The notes beneath the pieces were generated by a model. That model had not been told where the DNA came from and ran no database searches. It saw only the letters and a list, made by a program, of their open reading frames with translations. From contig JABBOT010000001.1 of NCBI GenBank assembly GCA_016165875.1, positions 9,737,306 through 9,801,305 on the forward strand: 64,000 nt of DNA. The letters are read 5' to 3'. Of the stretch, positions 35,701 to 46,900 are shown one piece after another (position 1 is the first letter of the stretch; each line of letters starts with the position of its first letter). Position numbers and translations under genes: made by a program. Origin of the DNA: Acanthopleura granulata (Eukaryota; Mollusca; Polyplacophora; Chitonida; Chitonidae).

Positions 35701-36214
35701 ACTTATGAGCCCGTGAAACAGAGTTTCCTATTAACTTTCATGTTATTTTGACAATGTTTTCACCGCCGTGTCTGTGCGAGCAAAGCGAGTTGGCGTGAGT
35801 AGAACTGCTAATGCACGGATGTCCGCTGTTTTGAATGGGTTTGTTCATCATCTGAAGATAGACAGGCGCTATGTTACCTTGTAGTTGTATAGACAGATGT
35901 ATATAGCTCCATGTAGGGTTTCGCTTAAATGTATACCTGCCAGGCAATATAAATCACCCATCGCAACTGCTGTGCCGACAGAAAACCGTTAAGGTAGATG
36001 ACTCCACCAACATGGCTCACTCAACGTTAGCACTACAATACATCAAAACATCACAGAAACCAGAAAAACATTACGATACCTCTCCGCCTAAAAATACATC
36101 CTGGTCATCTGTAAGTACGAAAACAATATTTGGCAATTTTGCAGCATTTGTTTTCTTCGTCAAGCAAACAGCAACCCACAGCACAAGGAACCATGCCACT
36201 CTGCTGGCCGCCAT
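20744..36214 (-). CDS. GNS: GNS-B: N-acetylglucosamine-6-sulfatase, 12 exons, 508 aa
   Basis: A tandem paralog of GNS-A with the same expected lysosomal function. Exons: 36214-36080, 33650-33591, 32333-32130, 31804-31739, 31174-31076, 30840-30673, 30420-30338, 29302-29184, 28982-28888, 27770-27558, 21579-21469, 20917-20744. They sum to 1527 nt in one frame. The start codon opens a signal peptide ([19 protein letters not shown]). Metal ligands D36 and D37 (TDDQD), formylglycine precursor C72 in CCPSR, and D306/N307 in SDNG are all kept. The C-terminal domain has CVCED and the ending CAGPTCRR. Exons 2-9 and 11 have the same lengths as in GNS-A; exons 1, 10 and 12 differ. Intron 10 (21580-27557) is swollen by two large minisatellites, and intron 1 carries two long inverted repeats. 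The CDS is intact with no frameshift. Sequence evidence is strong; expression is inferred. Confidence 0.94.
21150..21372 (+). mobile_element. SINE, 5'-truncated, plus orientation
   Basis: It begins near the B-box (GAGTTCAAGTCC), runs through the body and ends in AAATAAATAAATAAAT. The A-box part is missing. It lies in GNS-B intron 11. Confidence 0.82.
22715..23775. repeat. 25-bp minisatellite in GNS-B intron 10, about 42 copies
   Basis: The units share GTCATCATACACATACATAT and differ by a few substitutions. Most of each unit alternates purine and pyrimidine (ACACATACATATACAC). Open frames of up to 392 aa rich in His, Thr, Tyr and Ile are a by-product. Confidence 0.95.
24310..27495. repeat. 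82-bp satellite-like array in GNS-B intron 10, about 38 units with higher-order structure
   Basis: The units are contiguous, mostly 82 bp, with a recurrent 66-bp short form that lacks the GTATGTAGATACA part and a rarer variant carrying GAATAGATACACAGATACAC. A block of about 316 bp made of these types is repeated (the variant occurs near 26338 and 26654, and again near 27346). Each full unit contains the perfect 12-bp palindrome CATACATGTATG and a second near-palindrome, CACACATGTATGTGTG. No exon similarity was seen. Short minus-strand frames recurring every 82 bp are artefacts. Confidence 0.95.
28395..28887 (-). repeat. Exon-9 3'-edge minisatellite of GNS-B, 68-bp unit, about 7 copies
   Basis: It has the same construction as the GNS-A exon-9 array: the end of exon 9 (variants of [10 protein letters not shown]) with a CAG|GTCAGG donor, repeated next to the real exon end at 28888. 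One unit near 28760 is shortened. The units share their own variants, such as CATCAACACTACCCCAATG, so they were amplified separately from the GNS-A units. Confidence 0.92.
29303..29920 (-). repeat. Exon-8 5'-edge minisatellite of GNS-B, about 76-bp unit, about 8 copies
   Basis: The units repeat the exon 8 start and its upstream acceptor. Those nearest the exon keep CTGTTGTACAG as acceptor. Units around 29510-29880 have diverged, with TTGTTTGACAG-type sequence in place of TGTACAACAG on the plus strand. The 76-bp spacing shifts the frame from one unit to the next, unlike in GNS-A. Confidence 0.92.
29935..30155 (+). mobile_element. Diverged SINE, plus orientation
   Basis: B-box remnant, body with AAGTGAAATATTCTTGAGTAC, and a decayed AAATAAAT tail. 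It lies in GNS-B intron 7. Confidence 0.7.
31195..31320. mobile_element. Fragment of a second dispersed repeat family
   Basis: It shares phrases such as GCCATACTCAAGAAT and GGTGGAGAAAACCAAAGTGC with copies near 47470 and 49940. These phrases recall SINE bodies but the order differs. It lies in GNS-B intron 4. Confidence 0.4.
32851..33470. repeat. Dispersed repeat with internal tandem units, copy 1
   Basis: Degenerate units of about 165 bp carry the phrases GATCATC, TATCTTGATGTAGTCTACAC, AAAGTTTCATTGAAAT and a block of ACAGACAGACAGAC at the end. The same composite occurs at 47650-48365, so it is a dispersed family rather than a local array. It lies in GNS-B intron 2. Confidence 0.75.
34330..34830. 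repeat. Inverted repeat in GNS-B intron 1, arms about 135 bp
   Basis: Arm 1 (about 34330-34465) and the reverse complement of arm 2 (about 34688-34830) align along their length with many substitutions. Shared blocks include AAATAACAGC and TTACATTTGGTA. The loop is about 220 bp and contains further short inverted matches. Likely a foldback-type element. Confidence 0.7.
35090..35838. repeat. Long inverted repeat in GNS-B intron 1, arms 300-340 bp
   Basis: Arm 1 (about 35090-35400) and the reverse complement of arm 2 (about 35488-35838) align along almost their whole length, with a loop of about 90 bp. Shared blocks include GGTGAAAACATTG, CATATGCTATG and ATATTGTCCAGTGTTG. Arm 2 has about 40 extra bases. 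Each arm also begins and ends with inverted versions of AGACCGCGGACATCT, so this may be two TIR elements (MITE-like) inserted head to head. Confidence 0.82.
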
Positions 36215-38430
36215 TTTGGTGTACAACTAAAAGTCACATGTGAGGCACGTGACCTGTGGTTTGTTTATCTCCAATGTTGTGTGCCACCGTCTGGCTCAGC
36301 GACTCGTGCAAGCTGTCACCCCAAACCTGTTGGCCAACAAGATTACGGGTCCAATATCTCAAGGTCATTGTGTTACATTTACCCTGACCGAAATGCCAGG
36401 ATCTAAGATATCATATTTCAAAGCGAACGAGTTTGCCATAAGAGGGAGTGGTTCCTTACCTTGGAGCCGAAGTACATGTACGTGGCAGTAATCATGGCTG
36501 AATAAGATAGCATAGGCTGTATGCAGGGCTACATCTAGAAGATTTTAGTTTTGATTTATTAGTTCATGCAGTACGTGGAATTAAAAGTATATACTGCAGG
36601 TTCAGAAAGAACTATAGCATCTGGCAATACAAGATGATTTTAAAATTAGGTATTGAAATAACAACCCTGTGATGTGGACCAGAAATTCCACACTCTACAT
36701 CGAGGGATAGAGGCCTTGAAATTTTAAATACCAATTGGTGATTGCATTAGCACAGCATGTACGTTTTCTAAAATTGTTAGTGCTTTATTAGGTCACTCTT
36801 TCTTGTCCAATTCCCTCAGCCTTTGTGGATGTATGACTCGGGTTGTGCCCACCAAACTCATTCACCCTAATTCTGTATTAGAAAAATATTCTAATTTTCA
36901 GGAGATCTGGTCTTCCCTTTTAGCCATTATACATGTAATTGTAATAGGTATACACAGTGTTTTTGCCTGACATGGCTAGTCCATCTAATGGAAAACATAT
37001 CCATGTCTTTACATTTCTGAAAAACTTGGAGGGAAATGTAATTTACTAATATCAGTACTAATATCTATTCCCAAAAGTAGAAGTTAAAAATCTAGTTACA
37101 CCTGGGACTTTCATACAATGGTTAGACAGTATAGACAGTATGGTTACACCCATCACCAGAAAAACGAGGGGAGATAACTGCTATAAACAGATATTACTGA
37201 TCATGATTCAATGATCACAAAACATATGGGTGCTTTGAGAAGCAGTCCTCACATTACATTATTGTATAATATTTATAATTTCAAGACTTAGAGGCATTTA
37301 CTCAAAAACAAGTTGTCCAAAATCTCTGGGTTAGAATTTCATTCATGAATGAAAAACAGTTTTGCACAGTTTTTAACATGATGTAGGTGTAAGCATTGCT
37401 CTTTTTGTGACGGAATTGGCAGTCCATATACATGGGCAATCAAATGATCCACATTTAAGTGCCATGATGTTTATACCCTTTTGATTGATATACACAGCAA
37501 TTGTCTCATTGGGTAAGTTGTTGTCCTGTATCAGGTTGAAGGGTATAAAGAAAGCATCAGTATGTGACGATATGACTATGACCCTTCTAACTAGCAGTAC
37601 TTCATGATTGTAGGGAGAGAAATTGGCTACTCATCTGTAGGAATGCCATCCATTGCCCGCCATGCTGAAGAGAGCAGAGGGCACACGACGTGCACCATGG
37701 TATAGTTTCACACGGTCCATGGATGCAACATTTATATATGTTATGTATCATTATGTCAGACAAGAAGCTGTTTATGTCACTCTCTCCGTCTTTCGGTCAG
37801 ATGTTTAACATCCAGTAACATGGGCCCGTGAAGTAAGAAGGGGTCTGCATGCAAGACAACATGGACTTGTTGCAAGATGTCACAGCTGCTGTGATTTTCA
37901 AAAATATTTTTACTTATATGACTGTAGTCTGTTTTAGGGCTGGAGGAAACCAACCCATGAACCAGGAGTACTCCTGTTTGTAATGGAACCACGTTTCCAC
38001 AAGGACACTGATAGCAGCCATTTTTCCTGACATTCATGTAAGACCTGTTCAGAAGCCATACTACTGTTGTCAACCTCTTGTTGCCAAGGAGATCCAGAGA
38101 ACAGTGGAGGCCGGCTTATATAAATCGGTACATCTATCTTTACACAAAGGCAAAAAAAATATGGAAAAAACAAGACTAACCAACACCACTTTTTTCTCAA
38201 AATGACAATATTTGCTGTATTTTGCCATTTCTCATATATTTGTATTTATATATATATATAGATATATATATTATATACCAATACAAAAACACCTGAATTT
38301 AAGCATACATACAAGGCATGACTTTATACATCCATTTGAGATAATGATTTCATTTTGATATCAGCTCAGGTAACATTTCACTGCTGAACGAGCTGAATGG
38401 TTTAGGTTCAAGGTATGGACTGCACCTCGG
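36215..38430. other. 5' flank of GNS-B, no gene seen
   Basis: It should hold the GNS-B promoter and 5' UTR. No TATA box or CpG-rich stretch stands out. A fragment near 37935-37985 (GGGCTGGAGGAAACCAACCC) resembles the second dispersed repeat family. Confidence 0.45.
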
Positions 38431-38529
38431 TTACATCTGGAAGAAATCAACAGCTACTGGTTTGTCCCTTGTGTAGTTCTTATACATAGTGAGAAATGTC
38501 CGAGTGATGTATCTATCTGTGTGACCCTC
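38431..38529 (-). CDS. Candidate terminal exon of an unidentified minus-strand gene
   Basis: After a good acceptor (CTCATGTGCAG) a 99-nt frame of 32 codons runs to TAA (38431-38433). It begins EGHTDRYITRTFLTMYKN and ends DKPVAVDFFQM, with a composition typical of real protein. I do not recognise it. It lies between the LDB1 3' end and the GNS-B start and I find no partner exon with a matching phase between 38530 and 40986. It could be the last exon of a gene whose other exons lie inside LDB1 introns or farther right, a distal alternative LDB1 end, or a chance frame. Confidence 0.42.
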   Translation of the reverse strand, partial: EGHTDRYITRTFLTMYKNYTRDKPVAVDFFQM

Positions 38530-40864
38530 CTGCACATGAGAAAGGAAAATCATGACAGATGAATGTAGACATGTGGACAAACTACAATAACCCTATCATG
38601 TGCAAACACAAAATATAACAAAAAGGATTAGATAAGTACTTAATGCTGTAACACCTGGAACTAAACTCAAATGGACCATACAAAAAACAGAAACAGTGTA
38701 AGTTTTCTGCTCAAAAACTGTTTTCAATATCCTACACATGATTTTAACAGAGATGGGAGTAACATAGAAAGTCTGATCTTTGACAGAGCATTCACAGGAA
38801 GATAAATCAAATGCCAGTCCTGTAGCCAGCTGTCGAGTAGAAATAGTCAAAGTAATTCACTTTAAAATGTTTTATCAAATAAGACAACTGAACAGATCTT
38901 CATAGGTTTTAAGTACTTGTTCTTGTAGAATACAACAAAAATATAAATAAATACATTTAGCACTTGATAGCTTTGAACTAAAGTATATTTTTGTAAAACG
39001 ACAGGTACTAAATTCATGATGAACAGAAATCAATAAAAACTGATGTATTTCGTTTAACAAAAATCTCACTTTTCCGACGTTTTAAGCTACTGCCAGTTTT
39101 CCTTCCTTTTCATGCTGTTTGACAAATGAAATGTAATTGGGAGTTTACACTAGGCACTTGAACATGGGAATGTTAACTTTATGTTCAAAGACTGAAGATG
39201 CAAATTGCACATTCTTGAAATATTTGTTTATAACATCTTTATTGAGTTAGTGAGAAAATGCATCAGTTCAATCAAAAAACTTAAAACAATAAAGACAGGA
39301 TTGTAACAAAACAGAGAGGAACAATATGACAGTACTCAGCATACATATAATACAACATGAACACTTTGTGTATACATAGATTTATGGTTCATAAATGGTA
39401 CAAATACTTAAGGAGCTAGTCTATTCATGTAGTTACACATAAAGGGGACGCCATTTAATATCTTGTGAATTTTTTTCTCCCCTCCCTACTCAAGGATTAA
39501 CTATTTTGATTAGAATAATTTAAGGTTAGAGATGTTCTCATGACTTGTACTCCAACCGAGTAAGAAAACTGGAAGGAAAACTGCTTGTTCACTGTTGCAA
39601 ATTTTAAAAACTTGATTCGTGAGAATTGTCTTTCATCACTTTTCTGTTAACTACCACACATTTTACCTACACTTTTAGCTGTAGAGTCTTTAACATACTT
39701 TCACACACCAAAATGGACCTATGGTAAATGACCTATTCTCTGGCTCAGAGGATGCAATTTTATAAGCAAATAAGTGTCATAAAATAATACTTTTGATGCT
39801 GAAACTTACGAATATCCTACCATCCCAACAAACCTCAAATCAATATAACTCTAGAATCGTGTAAAATATACAATAGGGTCATGGCAAAATTTTAGGTCAT
39901 TTACCCACAGGACTTGAACTTTTCAGGCATATCACGCTATGGTGAAATCCAAATTATGTGTACACAGATGTATCTGTTAAAAATGCCACAAAAGGCGAGA
40001 AATTTTAACATACATGATCTGTCATCCCTTAAATGGCATGTAAAGGTATCTTGCTAAGAAAAGATGGAAGAGAGATTAGTCCACTTATTAGTTGAAACAT
40101 TTAACAGTTTTCCTACAAGATCAGGACGTTAATAAAACCAACCAGAGCAACGATACTGAATACCAGATAGCAAGTGTTATATACAACTCAGATCAAGATA
40201 ATGAGGTGAAGGATTAGATATGCACAGACCAGATATACTTCAAAATTACAGAGCATCTGGTAAAAACAAATTTCAAAAACACATAAATAATGCTATTCTG
40301 AACTCTGACGTAACTTTCTTTTCATAATACTATAAAACCTGTGAAATGAAAACTGATCCCTTCTCCTAAATCATCCAATGGTAAATGACACAAGTTTTCA
40401 GATGAACATGACTCAAAAAATACAGAAAAGTCAAACTGACTATCAAAATGTGGATGAAACTGAACAAGGTATGAGCAATAAGTGTTTCTGCCTTTAATTA
40501 GCATCAGAATGGGAACCTGAATCATTAACCGATTGATATTTCTGTCTCCCATTTTTTTGTACTTTTTGTTTTCTACTTTTATCTGAGATTGCTAATTCCG
40601 GATTATAAACAAGATGTATCAGCATATGCTGGCTTGATGTCACTTCCCCTTGAGCAGAGATGGCCATGCCAACTTGGTATGAAGTGGTCAATTGAAGTAC
40701 CGGCTCTCTCTGATCCTGTCAGGTGTTGTACTGGCCCTGGTGTCCACAAGGCTGTGTATACACAGGTTCTCACCTGTACTATACCTGGTACTGTCACCCA
40801 GCATTGTCAGGCTCCAACTCCAGGCGTAATTAAGGACAGCTTCATGAAACTACATGCAGACATT
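38530..40864. other. AT-rich stretch between candidate exon and LDB1, no gene seen
   Basis: I see no supported exon. It may contain distal LDB1 3' UTR; a minus-strand AATAAA occurs at 39238-39243. Confidence 0.4.
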
Positions 40865-40870
40865 TTTATT
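40865..40870 (-). terminator. Possible polyadenylation signal of LDB1
   Basis: A minus-strand AATAAA about 117 bases beyond the LDB1 stop codon. A longer 3' UTR cannot be excluded. Confidence 0.4.
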
Positions 40871-40986
40871 TCTGCACACTGTCAAGAAAAAAGCATCATC
40901 ACATTTTTTTTATGAAGATGAAGCCTGGGGCTGCAGCTCAGAGAGTGTCAGAGCTGGCCATGATGTGTGTACAGTCACAGTGTATG

Positions 40987-43900
40987 CTATTCCGTCTTCT
41001 CGTCCGGCTGACTAGACACTGAGGTCGACTGCTGGGGCTTCTTGTCCTGTCCCCAGGGGCTGTGTGCCAGGGCGGGGGAGTTGTTCCTGAACTGGTCGGG
41101 GTCCTCGTCCCCTCCGTTAGGCTCATACTGCGTGTTCTCCAGCCGCGTTATCAGGCGCTCATCTTCGTCACCAAACTCTCCTCCCATCAACGTAGGCTCA
41201 CCCACTACCATCACGTCCTGCAACAAATCAATCCATAACATCAATGTCAACACTCTTCTACAGACATATACAATTTGTTTTTTAGGCAAGAGAATATAGG
41301 AAAGCACTACATCAGTCAGTGACAGTTGCAATATGTCAAGGGATTTTCAATGCTGTGTATATATCTACCTTTTGATTCTGTGGACTTTGCTACAGTTGTA
41401 TCTTACATTAGAAGATTAAAGAATTATTACATTTCCTCCCCTTTAAAGGTAATTTTTTTCTTGGAATTTCGAATTAAAATCTGCCTTGATCTGAAAGTAC
41501 ATCTTCAACTAGTTTATGCCACTTTGATTCCAAAACTCACCATCAGCCACTGCCAGTTAAACCTACCATTTAAATGGTGGGTGACATCAAGGGAGGTAAT
41601 TCAGGCTCCAGTGCTGGCATAGCAGCTACCAATGCATACGGTCAGTGCTTCTACCATTTGAATATCATATCTATCAGCTATTCAGACAGTATTAGGTTAA
41701 CTCAAACTTCCAATTAACCATGCATTTTGTGCCCATGGAAAGTAACACTTGAAACTAGTGTTACTGTTGAACATTCTTGAGAAATATTTTGCCCTAAAAG
41801 CATGGCATTTTAGCCTACTCTCTACATTGCCAGCACAACTCTTCACTGAGAAGAAATGATGACGTAGTTAAATTACTGGTACTGTCTTGGCAATGTGGTA
41901 AAAGATATTATATCTGTTCCATTTGGAAACTGCTTTTCACAATGAGCAGCAGAATAAGTGTGTCAATGACAAACAAAGGCAGAGCCAGAAAATTTACAAC
42001 TCCAGACATGGCAGTGAAGTGACACCTTAATTTGCAGATTTAAACACCAAAATTGCAGCTCCAAAACAAATATTCTATCACCAATATACTACCCAAATAC
42101 TGTGATTATAATTAACAGATACTGTTAGCCTGTTAAAGGCTTCAGCATGACTGCCAAACTGCATATTGTGTAAGTAACTACCTGTACATTATTCAACTTT
42201 TACTATTCATTACAACACCAGTAAGTAACTGATAAACAAAATTAAGAAAGCAAGTGAGGAGCAAATGAAACAAGCAGTATTAAGTTAGATAAATTGCCTT
42301 AATGACAAAACAAAAGCAGGCTGGTAAAGCATGTCTGTTACACTTGATGCGATACTGAAAGCACTCAAATATTAACTTCTCATGAAAGAAAAGAAAAAAG
42401 GAGCAAATAAAACTGTAGGAATGCATAACAATGAGGCTAAAGGAGATTACCACAACATATCAGTGACTTTTCATGAAATCAAATCTTGTTCCGATAATAT
42501 TTAGGTTTTTATCATCTGCAATGACAAAAATTTTGAGATTTTACTATGGCATTCATGGAAGAGTTATTGATTTTCTTGTACACATTTGGGCCATGTTTGA
42601 ACTAAGCAGGTAAAATCATCTGCCTTGCTACTGTTCCTGAGCATTTTTGCAACAATATATCATAAACCATACATATGACATTTGTCCTTCAGCCTCTCTG
42701 TATTACTGCTGTTGAGCACACATCTACAAAGTGGAGCAGGTATCTTTGCTTACAACTCACCCCCGGAACCGGATTGAACCCTTGGGGGCCTGGGGAACGC
42801 TTCTGTTTGCTTGACGGTGGGCCCGAGTCACGAGAGTTTATGTTATTTGTGTTTCCAGCACTATTTGATGTTTTTCGCTTTCTCCTCTTTGTTGTTTGTC
42901 TTTGAGGATCTGGAACAAAATTGCCACCCGTTAAACGTCTCAAAGCTTTAGAACATGCAACAGCTACAAAGTTGATATCATCAATCTCTGGTTTCAATTA
43001 CGTATCCATCTTCTGTTTTAGGTCATAGAGTCAATTCAAGATCAAACTTTTTCGTAAAGATTTGTGTATACTTCACTGAAGTTGCTAGAACAATTTTAAT
43101 GTGAAATCACTTTCTTAAAAAAAGAAAAAAAACAGTTCAACTGTTCAACTCTGAATAGGACTTAGCTGTTAATAACAAAAATTCTTCCTTTCTGAAAGCT
43201 GTTACAAGCATTAACCTCTCAGATCATCACTGGTACTTTTCTTTAGGGAATGCAAAAAATAAGGCCAATAAACATGAGACTTTTGATCAGTAATGAGGGA
43301 AGCTACTAATTTTCGAAGACTGAGGTTCCTCGGCTCACATCAACTATTAACTTTTATCCAACTGCAGAGGTTAAATAATTACCCATGAATTGACCATAGA
43401 CGTAGCTTCATGACAATAACATATTCTACCTTCCTTTTAAATAGAGCGATTACTAAAACTATTCCCATTTCCATAGTTGTTTCCTAAACAAGTTTTCTGC
43501 AAGTATTGCTGTGGAAATACCTGTGAGCTAGTGGCTAGAGTCATCAGAACAATACTTCTGTCAAAATCCACAACAGTGAACACACAACCCGTAACTCAAA
43601 CTTTTCTATAAGTTGTCTCGGTAAAGAAATATACCAATTTTCAACAATGCAAAATGCTGTTCTGAAAAAGCAAGTCCAGAAAATTGTCTCCCTAAAAAGA
43701 AAACTTATTCCTGAAAGGTATAAGCTTGGTCACCTTGAGCACCAGTCGGTAACACAAGTGCTCCAATCCGGTCCAGTCACTTCATCAATACTATTGTTGG
43801 TAGGGAATAGCAACATTCCTTTTTAACAATCACATGAAAAGTTAAAAGTGAATGAATTACCAAGCTCATATTTCAGTTTCTCCAGAAGAAGTAGGAACGT

Positions 43901-46900
43901 TCAATCATTCATTTATTTTAATCACAGCCACTTTTTCTCACCACAATATCTCTGCAATGTACTATTCATAACCAGAAATAACTTGGCAATCTAATGTTGA
44001 TAACCAGACATATCTCAGCAAATCTAATGTTGATAACCAGGTATAAATCAGCAATCTAATGTTGATATCTAGAAATGACTTAGCCATCTACTGATGGTGA
44101 CCAGCAACTAGTCAGGAAATCTAATATTGACAACCACAAATAACCTGGCAAACTACCACTGATAACCAGAAATAACTTGGCAATCTACTGCTGATCACAA
44201 GAAACAACTTGGCAATCTATTGCTGATCACAAGAAACAACTTGGTAATCTACTGTTGATAACCACAAACAACTTGGTAATCTACTGTTGATCACAAGAAA
44301 CAACTTGGTAATCTACTGGTGATCACAAGAAACAACTTGGTAATCTATTGCTGATCACAAGAAACAACCTGGCAATCTATTGCTGATCACAAGAAACAAC
44401 TTGGCAATCTACTGCTGATCACAAGAAACAACTTGGCAATCAACTGCTGATAACCACAAACAACTTGGCAATCTACTGCTGATAACCACAAACAACTTGG
44501 CAATCTATTGCTGACCACCAAAACAACTTGGTAATCTACTGCTTATAACCACAAACAACTTGGCAATCCACTGCTGATAACCACAAACAACTTGGCAATC
44601 TACTGGTGATCACAAGAAACAACTTGGCAAATCTACTGCTGATCACAAGAAACAACTTGGCAATCTACTGCTGATCACAAGAAACAACTTGGCAATCTAC
44701 TGCTGATCACAAGAAACAACTTGGCATTCTACTGGTGGTAACCACAAACAACTTGGCAATCTACTGGTGATAACCACAAGCAACTCAGCACTCTACTCCA
44801 GACCACTGGTCATTTCATGCCGAGCCTGACAGGAGACCTGAACCTCAACATCTTCAGTCCTGCATGCCTATCAATGGCTAGGCTGAAAAGTTCACGTCTG
44901 AAACAGCTTCCAGAAAGAATGTCAAAGAAAAAAGAAAGAAAACATTTCAACGTACTACTGCTCTTATTACCTTTACCAGGTGGCGCCACCATACGCTGCC
45001 ATTTCTGGAAGAGCGTTGTCTTAAGACAGTCCCTTGGGTTGAGACCGTATGCCTTGTGCCTGGACATTAACTCTTGCATTGGTTCTAAAATAACACATAA
45101 CTGCAAAAGAAATGCAGAAGCAAAAGCAACCCATTAAAAATGGCTAATCTACAAGACAGCTCATCATGAACACAAAGTAACCAGAGACATACATGTGTAT
45201 GTTATTCAGACGTTGTCTAGGCTCTATTTTCACACTTGCCCACATACTGTTAAATAAAAAGACAATGGTTTTTTTGTGTGCTAAAAAACTTATCTCATTG
45301 GATACTGTATACTATTGTATGTGCAAATGTCAGGAGGAGATTTTTTTGCCTCAGAGATGTGAAAATTAATAACTAAGACATGCCTAGACACAAAGACCAT
45401 ACAAATACATTTACACTGAGGGGTTACAAACGTTACTTTTATGAAAATGCTAATACTAATGTTTGCAGGCTGAAATCTGAGAGTTACATAAACCTCCATC
45501 TGCAATTAACTTGACATAGCTGAGAAATTACAACAACACCATGAAATATTTTGATGACAGAGATAACATTCAGAACTGTGTCTAGACAAGTAAGCAACTC
45601 GTTCCCTTGGTAACTAACCCTGAGAAAATTGAGTGTGTAGTTAGTGAGCCCTTGTCTCGTGATGTTCTTTGACAGTTGTTCAACCATGGCTGGATCCTGC
45701 TGAGGACAGAAAGTAGGTGGTCAGGAGAGGACTTGCTGCCACTGTGACACAAGAGTCTCGTCATGTTAACACAAGACATATTAAAGTTTACATACGACAT
45801 GACAACTTACACTCCCCTTTTTTCACTGACTAACCAGTCTTCTGTACTACACTTCATAAAGACGTGACCATTAGTTGGTGAAAAATTTCATGAAATAAAC
45901 ATGCACATGATTTATTGTAGTCGATTAATTCAGAAGCAGACGTAAAGGTCAAAGTTTTAATGGTTTAATACAGAGAAGGATATCATGCTTCCAAATTATG
46001 CAAACAGTGAACTAAGAGACAAAAAAAAAGGTAAATACAGTATTTGACATTACACATTGAACACTGCCACTCTCTGCAGGAGAGAGTCTAACTGTTACCT
46101 GCATTGCTATGACACTTCTGGGGATGAGTTCTCGGTGCTGTCGTACAGAAAAATGCCAAGATCTAATCCTCATGAGGTCATCAAATGTAAATTCCAAAAT
46201 TAGCCTGCCTTCTGTCACCACCTGGAAAGAAGGGGAGGTAACTTTTCACTTCACCTATCTGCCACACCAAAGTCTGGTGCCTGTCCAGTTACAATGCTAA
46301 GATCATGCTAAGAGATGCCATAACTAAGTACTCTGATTGAAAACATGTTAGTTTCTGCTTACATGTATGAGTCTGCCATACAAATCTGCACAGAAATGGT
46401 TATGTATCACTTTGCTAATGGCAGGTTGAATTTTCAAACGAGTTTTCATTTTTTCAGCCTTAGGAATGTGTTTATGCTAGCTTTCAATCCCAGGTATTTT
46501 GAAAGCACTACTCTGAGAGAAATAAAATTATACTTTTGGATGAGGTGTGATGTTTTCCAATTCATAAAGATAAACCTATACGGTATATAAGAACAACTGT
46601 GAAAGATCTAAACAATCCCCACCCATCGAGTAACTTGAACAGAATGTTACAACTTTAGACATATTAAAAGCACTCAAAAGGACAAATGATGTAGATACCA
46701 ATACATATTATATATATGTACATATGTGTATGTTTACTATTCACATTCATCACTTCAGAAGGTAAATGTAAGGATAGTATTTCTGCTCGCATTTTCAGCT
46801 CACAAAGTGTAACTACTACTGCCCTTCATGAACATCCCTTTAGAGGGCCTAACATGAACATCCCCTTATGGACCCAAAATGAACACCCCCTTACAGAGCC

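Noticed and set aside
38700..38829. Possible extra exon (LATGLAFDLSSCECSVKD) upstream of the orphan terminal exon
   Set aside because: The acceptor is acceptable, but none of the nearby donors gives a phase that joins to the exon at 38529 without a stop.
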